Notes: generated by a model from the letters alone, not told the origin. A stretch of DNA of 48,869 bases from Bacteroidales bacterium (GCA_024400195.1 JAKSNC010000013.1:1-48869); one strand, 5' to 3'. Positions 28,912 to 38,123 are shown, counted from the stretch's first letter. Translations and numbers: made by a program.

Positions 28912-31239
28912 ATGTGGGAAAAGATCGCTAAATTCATTCTTGACCGTCGTTCCGTCAACATCACAATCATCAGTATTTTATGTATTTTCATGGCTTTCGG
29001 CGCGTCTAAAGTCAGAATATCATACGAATTTGGCAGGACTCTTCCTGAATCGGATTCGACGATGCGGGAATATATGAACTTCCTCGAACAGTTCGGACAA
29101 GACGGCAGTGTCATCTTTCTCGGCATTCACGACAAGAACCTTTACACACTCGAACATTTCGGCAATTGGTACGACCTCAACAGCGAAATTGACACAATAC
29201 AGCACGTAAACAGTTGTTTGTCAGTCGCTTCCCTATTTGATTTAAAGAAAAACGACAGCACACGCCGCTTCAATATCGTCAAGATTGCGCCGCAGAAACC
29301 GCAGACGCAGTCGGAAGTGGATGAAATAAAACGAAGAATCGACGAGCTCAAGATGTACGATGGTCTTATCTTCAACAAGGACACCGATGTCACGCTGATG
29401 ATGATAGACATTGATAAAGAAGTCATTAATTCACGTCAGCGCGACTATGTTGTTGCCGACATAAGCAGTGCAGTGTCACGTTTTGAAGAGAAAAACGGCA
29501 TCGACGTCCACGTAACCGGAATGCCTTATATCAGAACCGTCACGACGCACAAGATGGAGAAGGAAATTGTCGGCTTCATCATTTTGTCAGTCGTTATTGC
29601 TACGGTCATACTGCTCATTTTCTTCAGGTCGCTGAAGACGACGCTCTACATCTTATGCGTTGTACTCGTCTCAATGCTTTTCGTATTCGGCACCATGGGT
29701 TGGTTTGGCTTCAAGATTTCGATACTTTCGGGTGTCATTCCGCCGCTTCTGATAATCATCTGTGTCGAAAACTCCATTTTCCTGCTCAACAAATACAGCA
29801 GCGAATATAATCAAAGCCGCGACAAACGCAGTGCCCTGATGATGGTCATACGGCGCATCGGTGCTCCGAATTTACTCACAAACGCCACGACAGCCGCCTC
29901 TTTCGCCTCATTCATAATAACGGGCAACGAGATGCTCGTCGAATTCGGAATCCTTTCATCCGTGAACATCTTCATCACCTACATACTCACAATGATGCTC
30001 ATCCCGACGTTGTTCTACTACACCAAACCGCCGACAGAAAGGCAGATAGACGCAAAAGACAACAACTTCATATCGTGGATTTTACGACATGCCGTCAACA
30101 TCGTCGAACGCCGTCACGCACTCGCCTATACCGTTGTGATTACACTTTCCGCATTATGCGTAGTCTTCGCCTTCAAACTTGAGACGACAGGACGCGTCGT
30201 TGACGACATATCGAAAAACGACATCCTCTACAAAGATCTGATGTTTTTTGAAGAAAACTTCCACGGAGTGATGCCTTACGAAATCGTCATCGAGACGAAC
30301 AAACCCAAAGGTATTCTCAACGCGTCATTTTTGAAGAAGACAGACCAGCTTCAAGACAGCCTCGCCGCCTACCACGAGTTCAGCCGCCCGATATCAATAG
30401 CGCAAGTCGTAAAGTTCGCACGCTCGGCCTATTTCAACGGAAACAGCAGATTTTTTTCCATACCGAACACCAACGAACTTGCCTTCATAATGAAATATGT
30501 CGGAGACTTTAAAGGCGAAACCATGCCCGACATCATCAAATCATACGTTGACGACGACATGAGCAAGACGAGAATCAGCGTGCAGATGGCCAACATCACC
30601 ACGCCGCGCATCGACAGCATCAACATGTCGCTGAGGCCTAAGATAGAAAAGATTTTCCCTAACGACAAATACGATGTCAGCATAACGGGCAACAGCGTCG
30701 TCTTCCTCGAAGGCACCAACTACATGGTCAGGAACCTGCTTTATTCGCTGCTTTTGGCCTTCATCGTGATAACGATTTTGGTCGCACTCGTGGCACGCTC
30801 GTTCAGAATCGTCATAATATCGATGGTTCCCAACCTGATACCGCTTCTCTTCACCGCCGCGCTGATGGGGTTATGCGGAATCTCGATTAAGACGTCGTCG
30901 ATAATAGTCTTCAGCATCGCGCTCGGAATCAGCGTTGACAACACGATTCACTATATCTCGCGTTACCGCCGGCAGATAAGAAACAACAAAGGCGACATAC
31001 GCAAATCGGCATTCGAGGCCATGAAGGAAATCGGGCCGAGCATGATAGCGTCAGCCTCAGTGCTCATCTGCGGCTTCTTCATTTTCAGTTTCTCGTCACT
31101 CGCAGCGACACAGATTGTCGGCTACCTCGTACCGTTCACGCTCCTCATCGCCATGATGACCAACCTCATCATCCTGCCCTGCCTCGTCCTAACAATCAAC
31201 AAAAAGAAGATAAAGGCGAAAGAAACGTCCGATGAATAA
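28912..31239 (+). CDS. MMPL/RND-superfamily exporter
   Basis: A 775-residue inner-membrane protein with the two-fold RND plan. TM1 near residue 20, a periplasmic loop, then a bundle of helices from about 215 to 365 (IVGFIILSVVIATVILLIFF, DKRSALMMVIRRIGAPNLLTNATTAASFASF). The second half repeats the pattern, with a TM near 395, another periplasmic loop, and helices from about 605 to 765 (ALGISVDNTIHYISRYRRQ, SAFEAMKEIGPSMIASA). It resembles predicted MMPL exporters that move lipids or hydrophobic compounds by proton motive force. No adaptor or outer-membrane gene is adjacent, so it probably acts alone. The substrate cannot be inferred. Confidence 0.9.
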   Translation: MWEKIAKFILDRRSVNITIISILCIFMAFGASKVRISYEFGRTLPESDSTMREYMNFLEQFGQDGSVIFLGIHDKNLYTLEHFGNWYDLNSEIDTIQHVNSCLSVASLFDLKKNDSTRRFNIVKIAPQKPQTQSEVDEIKRRIDELKMYDGLIFNKDTDVTLMMIDIDKEVINSRQRDYVVADISSAVSRFEEKNGIDVHVTGMPYIRTVTTHKMEKEIVGFIILSVVIATVILLIFFRSLKTTLYILCVVLVSMLFVFGTMGWFGFKISILSGVIPPLLIIICVENSIFLLNKYSSEYNQSRDKRSALMMVIRRIGAPNLLTNATTAASFASFIITGNEMLVEFGILSSVNIFITYILTMMLIPTLFYYTKPPTERQIDAKDNNFISWILRHAVNIVERRHALAYTVVITLSALCVVFAFKLETTGRVVDDISKNDILYKDLMFFEENFHGVMPYEIVIETNKPKGILNASFLKKTDQLQDSLAAYHEFSRPISIAQVVKFARSAYFNGNSRFFSIPNTNELAFIMKYVGDFKGETMPDIIKSYVDDDMSKTRISVQMANITTPRIDSINMSLRPKIEKIFPNDKYDVSITGNSVVFLEGTNYMVRNLLYSLLLAFIVITILVALVARSFRIVIISMVPNLIPLLFTAALMGLCGISIKTSSIIVFSIALGISVDNTIHYISRYRRQIRNNKGDIRKSAFEAMKEIGPSMIASASVLICGFFIFSFSSLAATQIVGYLVPFTLLIAMMTNLIILPCLVLTINKKKIKAKETSDE

Positions 31240-31264
31240 CAAATTTCACCGGACAGCATAAACG

Positions 31265-31306
31265 ACGAATGGCGCGTCAGAAATCTGACGCGCCATTCGT
31301 TTTTTC
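31265..31306 (+). terminator. Rho-independent terminator of the MMPL gene
   Basis: Perfect 17-bp palindrome (31265-31281 and 31284-31300) with a tiny loop, followed by TTTTTT. Its core GGCGCGTCA is shared with the terminator at 33405. Confidence 0.9.
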
Positions 31307-31320
31307 ATTAACAATTGAAA

Positions 31321-31734
31321 CTATTTGTTTTCGTGCTCACATTGATGGTCGCACTTTTCACCAGCTTCCTTCTTGCATTTCTGCTCGCACTTCTGCTCGC
31401 CTTCGTGGTTGCACTTCTGCTCGCCTTCGTGGTTGCATTTGTGCTCACCTTCGTGATTGCATTTGTGGTCGCCTTCATGATTGCATTTGTGCTCGCCTTC
31501 GTGATTGCATTTGTGGTCACCTTCGTGATTGCATTTGTGGTCGCCTTCGTGATTGCATTTATGCTCGCACTCTTTGCCTTCAACAGCCTGTTTTTCTGGG
31601 CAGCAAGCGTGATGTTCTTCAACAGCTTTAACTTCTACAGGAGCCTCGGCCGGTTGTTCAGCCTGCTTGGGAGTGTTGCTTCCGCAAGAAGCGAGAAGGC
31701 AGACGATTCCGCAAGTCAATAAGATTTTTTTCAT
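31321..31734 (-). CDS. Cys/His-rich repeat lipoprotein (putative metal-binding)
   Basis: The 137-residue protein starts with a lipoprotein signal (MKKILLTCGIVCLLASC, Cys17 lipidated). An Ala/Glu/Pro linker and HHACCPEKQ follow. Seven tandem octapeptides of the form KCNHEG[DE][HQ] cover residues 59-114 (31393-31560), and the tail KCEQKCKKEAGEKCDHQCEHENK completes it. After Cys17 there are 14 Cys and 17 His, with many Glu/Asp, a composition suited to binding soft or borderline metal ions such as Zn, Cu, Ni or Cd at the periplasmic or outer surface. I know of no named family with this octapeptide. It begins 33 nt after the ftsB-like gene on the same strand. Confidence 0.85.
   Translation of the reverse strand: MKKILLTCGIVCLLASCGSNTPKQAEQPAEAPVEVKAVEEHHACCPEKQAVEGKECEHKCNHEGDHKCNHEGDHKCNHEGEHKCNHEGDHKCNHEGEHKCNHEGEQKCNHEGEQKCEQKCKKEAGEKCDHQCEHENK
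31393..31560 (-). repeat. 24-nt coding minisatellite, seven copies
   Basis: Seven head-to-tail 24-nt units encode KCNHEG[DE][HQ]. Differences between units are mostly single substitutions (GAC/GAG, CAC/CAG and silent changes), so the array expanded recently and can change copy number without a frameshift. Confidence 0.95.
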
Positions 31735-31767
31735 TTTACAATAATTTTTGATTAATAATTTAGATGG

Positions 31768-32064
31768 TTATTTTTCCTGAATGACGTAAATATCTTCGTT
31801 TATTCTCTTCATCATATATTCTTCGCGCGCTATTTTTTCAAGAAGGACGCTGTCGTTAGAAAGATGTTTCAAAACATCGCGCTGTTCCTCGATATGTTGT
31901 CTCTGCATCTCTATTTCATCTTCAATATCAGTCAGTTCGCGATATGTTTTAGCCTGCTGGAAAACATTGTTTTCATCGATAACGAGCAACACTGCTGCGA
32001 AAATCAATGCAACGAGCACATACTTATTACCGATGAAGCCCCATATTTTTTTAACTTTTTCCAT
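31768..32064 (-). CDS. Septum formation initiator family protein (FtsB/DivIC-like)
   Basis: A 98-residue bitopic protein: short cytoplasmic N-terminus, one membrane helix (YVLVALIFAAVLLVI, about 15-29), then a coiled coil (YRELTDIEDEIEMQRQHIEEQRDVLKHL) and the conserved LEKIAREEYMMKR...EDIYVI end. FtsB/DivIC proteins join FtsL and FtsQ in the division-site complex and activate septal peptidoglycan synthesis. Length and topology fit. Its promoter is at 32082-32089, divergent from the PFK gene. Confidence 0.9.
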   Translation of the reverse strand: MEKVKKIWGFIGNKYVLVALIFAAVLLVIDENNVFQQAKTYRELTDIEDEIEMQRQHIEEQRDVLKHLSNDSVLLEKIAREEYMMKRINEDIYVIQEK

Positions 32065-32081
32065 GTGAAATAAAATCTTGG

Positions 32082-32089
32082 CAAAGATA
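32082..32089 (-). promoter_or_regulatory. -7 box for the ftsB-like gene
   Basis: Minus-strand TATCTTTG, 17 nt upstream of the start codon. Confidence 0.75.
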
Positions 32090-32121
32090 GATAAAAATTT
32101 GCTTTTGACCTATGACTTTCT

Positions 32122-32129
32122 TATTTTTG
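32122..32129 (+). promoter_or_regulatory. -7 box for the phosphofructokinase gene
   Basis: TATTTTTG with a -33 TTTG at 32104-32107, 35 nt before the start codon at 32165. Confidence 0.7.
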
Positions 32130-32164
32130 CACAAAAATTTATTCAAGTAAAAAAAGTTAAAAAC

Positions 32165-33382
32165 ATGACACAATCCATCGTTATTTTGGCCGGCGGCGGT
32201 CCTGCCCCGGGTATCAACACGGTCATCAGCACTGTGGCCAAGACTTTTCTGAAGGACAATTATAGGGTTATCGGACTTCACGAAGGCTACAAAAACCTCT
32301 TCAAGTCAAACCCTCAGGTTGTCGATATCGACTTCATCTGGGCCGACGACATACTAAAGCAGGGCGGGTCGGCACTGAAAATGAGTCGTTACAAACCGAA
32401 AGACGACGAGTTCAATACCGATTTCTTCGTCAAAAACAACGTAAAACTTTTAGTGACGATAGGCGGTGACGACACAGCATCAACGGCTAACAGGATTTCG
32501 AAATTCCTCGCCAACTGCGGTGTCCCGATTCAGAACATACACGTGCCTAAGACCATCGACAACGACCTTCCGCTTCCGGAAGGCATGCCGACGTTCGGTT
32601 ATTATTCGGCCAAAGACGCGGCTGTCCGTCTCGTCCAGACCGTTTACGAAGACGCACGCACAAGCGGCAACTGGTTTGTCATCTCCGCAATGGGACGCGA
32701 AGCCGGACACTTAGCCTTCGGTATGACATCGGCCTGCCATTGCCCGATGGTCATCATCCCCGAGATGTTCAACAAAACAGAAGTGACATTAGAAGCCATC
32801 CTCAACCTCATGGTCAGCGCGATAGTGAAACGCAAACTCTTAGGCATCGGCTATGGTGTCGTCATCATCAGCGAAGGCGTGTTCCACTTTATGACGGACG
32901 AAGAGATTGAAAAGTCGGGCATAGCGTTCACCTACGACGAACACGGTCATCCCGAACTCGGCAACGTGAGCAAGGCACACATCTTCAACATCCTTCTCCA
33001 GAAACGACTCAAAGACCTGAACCTCAGCGTCAAGAGCCGTCCCGTCGAGATTGGCTACGGCGTGCGCTGCGTCCAGCCCAACGGCTACGACCTCACATAC
33101 TGCTCACTTCTCGGCTACGGCGTGAAACGCCTCTTCGACGACGGCGTGACAGGCGCAATGGTAACAGCCAACTCACTCGGCGAAATCAGGCCTCTCTACC
33201 TGAAAGACGTCGAAGACGAAAACGGCAAGATAAAACCGCGCCTCGTCAATATGCACGGCCCCAAGGCAGACCTCATATTCAAAGACGGACTGCAGTACAT
33301 CACGCCGGCTGATTACGAAGCCGCAAAGAAATACCTGCCGAATCCCGAGACATACGACTTCAAGAAGATTCTGAACTGGTAG
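32165..33382 (+). CDS. pfp: 6-phosphofructokinase, probably pyrophosphate-dependent
   Basis: The 405-residue protein has the PFK fold with AGGGPAPGINTVI, the phosphoryl-donor motif GGDDTAS, the catalytic PKTIDNDLPLPE, and AMGREAGHLAFG. In the PFK family the second Asp in GGDD and the Lys in PKTIDND mark pyrophosphate-dependent enzymes, whereas ATP enzymes have GGDG and GTIDND. A reversible PPi enzyme would make glycolysis more energy-efficient in an anaerobe. The ATG at 32165 is preferred over an earlier frame that runs across the divergent ftsB promoter. Ends with a strong terminator. Confidence 0.93.
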   Translation: MTQSIVILAGGGPAPGINTVISTVAKTFLKDNYRVIGLHEGYKNLFKSNPQVVDIDFIWADDILKQGGSALKMSRYKPKDDEFNTDFFVKNNVKLLVTIGGDDTASTANRISKFLANCGVPIQNIHVPKTIDNDLPLPEGMPTFGYYSAKDAAVRLVQTVYEDARTSGNWFVISAMGREAGHLAFGMTSACHCPMVIIPEMFNKTEVTLEAILNLMVSAIVKRKLLGIGYGVVIISEGVFHFMTDEEIEKSGIAFTYDEHGHPELGNVSKAHIFNILLQKRLKDLNLSVKSRPVEIGYGVRCVQPNGYDLTYCSLLGYGVKRLFDDGVTGAMVTANSLGEIRPLYLKDVEDENGKIKPRLVNMHGPKADLIFKDGLQYITPADYEAAKKYLPNPETYDFKKILNW

Positions 33383-33404
33383 GATTTGACAGACAGATAA
33401 AACC

Positions 33405-33440
33405 AAAGGGCGCGTCATAATCAAGTGACGCGCCCTTTTT
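33405..33440 (+). terminator. Rho-independent terminator of the phosphofructokinase gene
   Basis: Thirteen-bp perfect stem (33405-33417 with 33426-33438), 8-nt loop, T run. Confidence 0.9.
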
Positions 33441-33510
33441 CATTGTATTTTTGTTGATTTTTTTCTTAACCGACAGTGATTTTTCAAAATAATTCTGACA
33501 AAAAAAAACG

Positions 33511-33518
33511 TACATTTG
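33511..33518 (+). promoter_or_regulatory. -7 box for the efflux operon
   Basis: TACATTTG, 21 nt before the start codon at 33540. It would drive the whole tolC-macA-macB-like run to 38093. Confidence 0.7.
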
Positions 33519-33539
33519 TGAACTTTTTCCCTTTTGAAA

Positions 33540-34829
33540 ATGAAAAAACTACTTCTGATATTATTCGCCTTAGGCACATCGCTTCTTCATGCTCAAAACG
33601 ACTCTGTCGTGATGAGGTTCACACTCGAAGACTGCCTTCAATACGCTTTCGGAAACAACAACACCAGAAAGCAGATGGAACTCGACAAAAAGACTCAGGA
33701 ACTGAACTACCAGTTAGCCAAAGAGTCGCGCATGCCCAACCTTAACGCTTCCGCCAGCGGCAGTTTCAGCAACAACAACGACGGCTCACGCTACACCGGG
33801 ACGGCAGGCATCAACACCGGAATGACACTCTTCCAAGGCGGACAAATCAACAAAACCATCACGAAAGAGAAACTCGCCCTCGAGCAGTCGGAACTGAAGG
33901 TCACGCAATACGACGACAACCTCTCCGTGCAGATTCTCAAGGCTTTTCTTACACTCATCGGCAATGAGGAACTGATAAAATACCAGTCGGCAGTGATGGA
34001 GAGCAGCCGCGAAGCCCTCAAACAAGGCGAGCAGAAATACAGCATCGGAAGCATTCTCGAAAGCGACTATCTTCTGCTGAAGGCACAATTCGCATCAGAC
34101 ACGAACAACATCGTCGAGACACAGTCGTCCATCATCGATAACCTACTCAGCCTCAAAGTATTACTCTCAATGGATCCTGAAGAAGAGTTCGCCGTCATTG
34201 CCCCAGACACGGCACTTCTGCGCACACTTGAGACATTTCCAACAAAGAATGAGATACTCGACGAAGCCCTCGCCCACTCCCCCGACCTGCGCATCAGCCA
34301 ATACGACATCGACATCGCGAAGAAGTCGCTGCGTATCGCCAAGTCGAGTTACTACCCGACAGTCAGCCTCAACGCCGGCATAACCGCAAACCTCAATGAA
34401 TTCAACAACTTCGGAAGCCAGAAGGACCAGACTTTCTCCGAACAGGTCGGCATCTCGATGAGCATTCCCATCTACAGCCGCGGCACGACACGCACAAGGG
34501 TACGTCAAAGCGAAATTTCCCTCGAACGCACCGAACTCGCCCACGAACAAAACATACTCACCACAAAGCAAACCATCGTGAAGGAATATCAGGACTTAGT
34601 TTCCGCCTATAACAACTATAAAGTGTCGGAACAGACAAAAAACGCATACGAGATGTCGTTCCTCGCCTACAAGAACCAGTTCCAATACGGATCCATCACA
34701 ACGGTAGAACTCCTTCAACAGCAGAACAACTACCTCAACGCGCTCAACAAGTTCATTCAGAACAAATATTCGTTCATCCTTCAAAGAAAAATATTAGACG
34801 TGTATATGGGAAAAGAAGTCACCTTCTAA
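33540..34829 (+). CDS. TolC-family outer-membrane efflux protein
   Basis: A 429-residue protein with signal peptide (MKKLLLILFALGTSLLHAQ) and two repeats of the outer-membrane efflux (OEP) fold. Strand segments such as LNASASGSFSNNNDGSRYTGTAG and LNAGITANLNEFNNFGSQKDQT alternate with long helices (KITKEKLALEQSELKVTQYDDNLSVQILKAFLTL and the C-terminal NYLNALNKFIQNKYSFILQRKILDVY). It should form the trimeric outer-membrane channel of the tripartite pump encoded downstream. The ATG at 33540 is used; an upstream TTG at 33534 adds only two residues. Confidence 0.94.
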   Translation: MKKLLLILFALGTSLLHAQNDSVVMRFTLEDCLQYAFGNNNTRKQMELDKKTQELNYQLAKESRMPNLNASASGSFSNNNDGSRYTGTAGINTGMTLFQGGQINKTITKEKLALEQSELKVTQYDDNLSVQILKAFLTLIGNEELIKYQSAVMESSREALKQGEQKYSIGSILESDYLLLKAQFASDTNNIVETQSSIIDNLLSLKVLLSMDPEEEFAVIAPDTALLRTLETFPTKNEILDEALAHSPDLRISQYDIDIAKKSLRIAKSSYYPTVSLNAGITANLNEFNNFGSQKDQTFSEQVGISMSIPIYSRGTTRTRVRQSEISLERTELAHEQNILTTKQTIVKEYQDLVSAYNNYKVSEQTKNAYEMSFLAYKNQFQYGSITTVELLQQQNNYLNALNKFIQNKYSFILQRKILDVYMGKEVTF

Positions 34830-34852
34830 TCTATTAAAAATCAATTTATAAA

Positions 34853-36112
34853 ATGAAAAAGAAAAGAAGAATCATCATCTGGGGCATCGTAGCGGCGATA
34901 GTAATATTCCAACTGATACGCAGCATTTTCTTCGGAGCAGACAAAGAGCTCGTCTTCCGCACACACGTCGTCGGGAGCCAAACCATTGAAAACTCCGTCA
35001 CGGCAACAGGAACAATAGAGCCGGTCGAAGAAGTACAGGTCGGAACGCAGGTCTCCGGCGAAATATCAGCCATCTACGTCGATTATAACACCATCGTGAA
35101 GAAGGGGCAACTCTTAGCCGAACTCGACAAGTCGAATCTGCTTGAGAACCTGCGTCAGGCGGAAGCATCGGTACGCAGTGCCGAAAGCGACATGAACTAC
35201 GCGAAAACGTCATACGAAAGAACCAAGACGCTGTACGAAGCCAAAGCCGCGACGCAGATTGCATACGACGAAGCCTATAACTCACTCGTCAGAGCAGAGA
35301 CATCACTGCTGAACGCCAAGTCGAACTTAGACAAAGCCAAAGTGAACCTCGGATATGCCGAGATTTATTCGCCCATCGACGGAGTGATTCTCTCGCGCGA
35401 AGTGGAAAAAGGACAAACCGTGGCGGCATCATACAGCACGCCTACGCTCTTCACCATCGCCAAAGACCTCACGCAGATGAAGGTCGAAGCCGACGTTGAC
35501 GAGGCCGACATAGGACAAGTCAAGGAAAAACAGAAAGTCAGATTCACCGTTGACGCCTACATCGACGACGTTTTTGAGGGCGAAGTGGAACAGATTCGCC
35601 TCAAACCTACGACCACAAACAACGTCGTGAAATACACCGTCATCATCACCGCACCGAATCCGCAGATGAAACTCCTTCCCGGCCTTACCGCAAGCGTCAC
35701 AATAATAACGGAAGAGGCAACAGGCATCGCGATACCTTCAGAAGCACTGTCTTTCTCGCCTTCAAAAGACGTATTAAAAATGATGCCCAAACCTGACGAG
35801 GAAGACCACAAACATCATAATTTCAATGGTAATGAAGAACAAACACCTCTGCTTGAAAGCGTTTGGGTGAAATCGGGCAACGATATGCACCCGCAGCACA
35901 TCATATCCGGAATGAGCGACGGCATTTACAAAATCGTGGAATACGGACTTAAAGAAGGCGACTCGGTAATCTTGTCGGCAGAAGTCGTCTCGAAAGGCAA
36001 GAAGAGAAGACAAGACGCAAGCCCGTTTGCCCCAAGAGGGCCACACCGCGACGACGGAAATAACGCCAATAACAACGGACGGACAACGAAAGGCGGACAA
36101 AAAGCAAAATGA
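34853..36112 (+). CDS. RND/MacA-type periplasmic adaptor subunit
   Basis: A 419-residue membrane-fusion protein: N-terminal membrane anchor (RIIIWGIVAAIVIFQLIRSIF), lipoyl/barrel-sandwich halves (GTIEPVEEVQVGTQVSGEISAIYVDYN...KKGQLLAELD and the second half ...YAEIYSPIDGVILSREVEKGQTVAA), a helical hairpin (about 95-170), a beta-barrel region and a membrane-proximal domain. It bridges the ABC transporter and the TolC-like channel. A His/Asn-rich loop (DEEDHKHHNFNGNEEQ, near 320-335) and a basic C-terminal tail are extra. The stop overlaps the ATPase start (ATGA). Confidence 0.93.
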   Translation: MKKKRRIIIWGIVAAIVIFQLIRSIFFGADKELVFRTHVVGSQTIENSVTATGTIEPVEEVQVGTQVSGEISAIYVDYNTIVKKGQLLAELDKSNLLENLRQAEASVRSAESDMNYAKTSYERTKTLYEAKAATQIAYDEAYNSLVRAETSLLNAKSNLDKAKVNLGYAEIYSPIDGVILSREVEKGQTVAASYSTPTLFTIAKDLTQMKVEADVDEADIGQVKEKQKVRFTVDAYIDDVFEGEVEQIRLKPTTTNNVVKYTVIITAPNPQMKLLPGLTASVTIITEEATGIAIPSEALSFSPSKDVLKMMPKPDEEDHKHHNFNGNEEQTPLLESVWVKSGNDMHPQHIISGMSDGIYKIVEYGLKEGDSVILSAEVVSKGKKRRQDASPFAPRGPHRDDGNNANNNGRTTKGGQKAK

Positions 36113-36855
36113 TGACGGAAGCAATAATAAAAGTTGATAATCTTAGGCGTACGTTCATTGTCGGCAATGAAGAAGTGCACGCCCTGAAAGGTGTCTCGTT
36201 CGAGATTCACGAAGGAGAGTTCATCAGCATCATGGGGTCGAGCGGCTCCGGCAAATCGACGCTGCTCAACATTCTCGGCTGCCTCGACCGTCCCACTTCC
36301 GGCGACTACCTCATTGATGGAATCTCTGTCAAAGAGAGAAGCAAAGACCAACTTGCCGACATCAGAAACCGAAAAATAGGCTTCGTCTTTCAATCCTACA
36401 ACCTCCTCGCACGCACCACGGCATTGGAAAACGTCGAACTACCTCTTTTATATAACGGCAGCATCTCTTCGAGGCGAAGACGCGAAATGGCCGAGAAAGC
36501 CATCGAGATGGTCGGGCTAACCGACAGGATGTACCACATGCCGAACCAATTGTCGGGAGGACAGCAGCAACGTGTCGCCATAGCGCGTGCCATCGTCAAC
36601 GACCCGGTGATAATCCTTGCCGATGAAGCGACCGGCAACCTCGACACACGCACGTCATACGAGATAATGAGCCTGTTTCAAGACCTCAACAGACAAGGCA
36701 AGACGATAGCCTTCGTCACACACGAGACGGACATCGCCACCTTCACGACACGGACGATACAGCTTCGCGACGGACACATCATCAGCGACAACTCAGTAGT
36801 GCAACGCTCGGCAGAGAAGGTTCTCCGCGAGATGCCTTCCGACACTGACGAATAA
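36109..36855 (+). CDS. MacB/LolD-type ABC transporter ATPase
   Basis: The 248-residue ATPase has Walker [10 protein letters not shown], the Q-loop, signature [15 protein letters not shown], Walker [10 protein letters not shown] and H-loop VTHE. It belongs to the MacB/LolD/FtsE group that powers type VII mechanotransmission transporters. Its permease is a separate gene just downstream, so this is a split MacB. The start ATG overlaps the adaptor stop by 4 nt, implying translational coupling. Confidence 0.95.
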   Translation: MMTEAIIKVDNLRRTFIVGNEEVHALKGVSFEIHEGEFISIMGSSGSGKSTLLNILGCLDRPTSGDYLIDGISVKERSKDQLADIRNRKIGFVFQSYNLLARTTALENVELPLLYNGSISSRRRREMAEKAIEMVGLTDRMYHMPNQLSGGQQQRVAIARAIVNDPVIILADEATGNLDTRTSYEIMSLFQDLNRQGKTIAFVTHETDIATFTTRTIQLRDGHIISDNSVVQRSAEKVLREMPSDTDE

Positions 36856-36872
36856 CCAATAAAAGAACGAAA

Positions 36873-38093
36873 ATGAACATCTGGGATCTGTTAAAAATAG
36901 CATATAAAGCATTGATGCGCAACAAGACGCGTGCCTTCCTCACGACATTGGGCATCGTCATAGGCATCTCGTCAGTCATAACGGTGGTCGGCGTCGGGCA
37001 GAGTTCGGAACTGAGCATTCGCAACGAAATTTCGCAGATGGGCACGAACCTCATCGTAGTCATAAGGGCACCACGCCGCGACCATGGCGTGGCAGCAGGC
37101 CGCGACAACGTCCAATCACTGAAGATGAAAGACGTGGAACTCATCGCCGCCAACGCAAAACACGTGTCAGCCGTGAGTCCGGTATTCAATACAAGCGCAC
37201 AGATTATCAACGGAAACTACAACTGGTCTGGCTCGATAATGGGCGGCAACACGGAACTCCCGGGCATCCGCAAACTCGAAATCGCCACCGGCACGAACTT
37301 CACCGACGAAGACATAAAAAAATACGCCAAAGTCGCACTGATCGGACACACCATCGTCGAAGAACTTTTCGATGAAGGCGTTGACCCGATAGGACAGACC
37401 ATCAGGGTCGGCGACATGCCGGTCAAAGTCATCGGGACGCTGAAAGAGAAAGGCGGGAATCAGATGGGCGAAGACCAGGACAACATCGTGCTCATGCCCT
37501 ACACCACGGTTCAAAAACGCATGCTCGGCATCGACTACATACACACGATAATGATGTCGGCGAGTTCCGAGGAAGAAGCCGACGAAGCCGTTGAAGAGAT
37601 AAAGAAACAGCTCAGGGTCTCGCACAAGATAAAGGACGGCGAAAGCGACGATTTCGAGGTCTTCGCCCAGGCCGAGATACTCAGCATGATGTCGTCGGTG
37701 ACTGGTGTTATCACGACGCTGCTCACCGCCATAGCCGCCATATCGCTCATCGTGGGCGGAATCGGCATCATGAACATTATGTACGTCACCGTCACGGAAC
37801 GCACCAAGGAGATCGGTTTGAGGATGTCAATCGGGGCACACAACAGAAGCATCATGACGCAGTTCCTCTGCGAAAGCGTGATACTCAGCCTTATCGGAGG
37901 AATCTTCGGGATATTGTTCGGCATTTTGTTTTCATACGCAATATCTTACATAGGAAATATGCCGTTCATAGTAAGCACCCCGGCAATACTGCTTTCGTTC
38001 GTCGTCTGTGCCGTGACGGGAATCTTCTTCGGATGGTATCCGGCAAAGAAGGCAGCCTCATTAGATCCAATCAACGCACTGAGATACGAATAA
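36873..38093 (+). CDS. MacB-like FtsX-domain ABC permease
   Basis: A 406-residue permease: TM1 (RAFLTTLGIVIGISSVITVVGVG), a large periplasmic MacB_PCD domain (about 45-270), then three helices (VTGVITTLLTAIAAISLIVGGIGIMNIMYVTVTERTKEIGLRMSIGA and two more) and the terminal PAKKAASLDPINALRYE motif. With the ATPase, adaptor and TolC-like channel it would export small molecules or peptides, such as antimicrobials or toxins. The substrate cannot be judged from the sequence. It is 17 nt downstream of the ATPase and ends the operon. Confidence 0.94.
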   Translation: MNIWDLLKIAYKALMRNKTRAFLTTLGIVIGISSVITVVGVGQSSELSIRNEISQMGTNLIVVIRAPRRDHGVAAGRDNVQSLKMKDVELIAANAKHVSAVSPVFNTSAQIINGNYNWSGSIMGGNTELPGIRKLEIATGTNFTDEDIKKYAKVALIGHTIVEELFDEGVDPIGQTIRVGDMPVKVIGTLKEKGGNQMGEDQDNIVLMPYTTVQKRMLGIDYIHTIMMSASSEEEADEAVEEIKKQLRVSHKIKDGESDDFEVFAQAEILSMMSSVTGVITTLLTAIAAISLIVGGIGIMNIMYVTVTERTKEIGLRMSIGAHNRSIMTQFLCESVILSLIGGIFGILFGILFSYAISYIGNMPFIVSTPAILLSFVVCAVTGIFFGWYPAKKAASLDPINALRYE

Positions 38094-38123
38094 AAAAACC
38101 GTCGTGAGCATTATCAGCGACGG
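38091..38123 (-). terminator. Terminator of the olsF-pspC transcript
   Basis: Six-bp stem CCGTCG (38099-38104) with CGACGG (38118-38123); on the minus strand it is followed by seven T. The end of the permease gene overlaps the T run. Confidence 0.65.

Noticed and set aside
31315-31722. Plus-strand 135-codon frame made of hydrophobic repeats, resembling a membrane protein
   Set aside because: It is the antisense image of the KCNHEG[DE][HQ] repeat lipoprotein. The minus-strand frame has a signal peptide and lipobox and a stronger repeat logic, while the plus frame has no promoter or signal.
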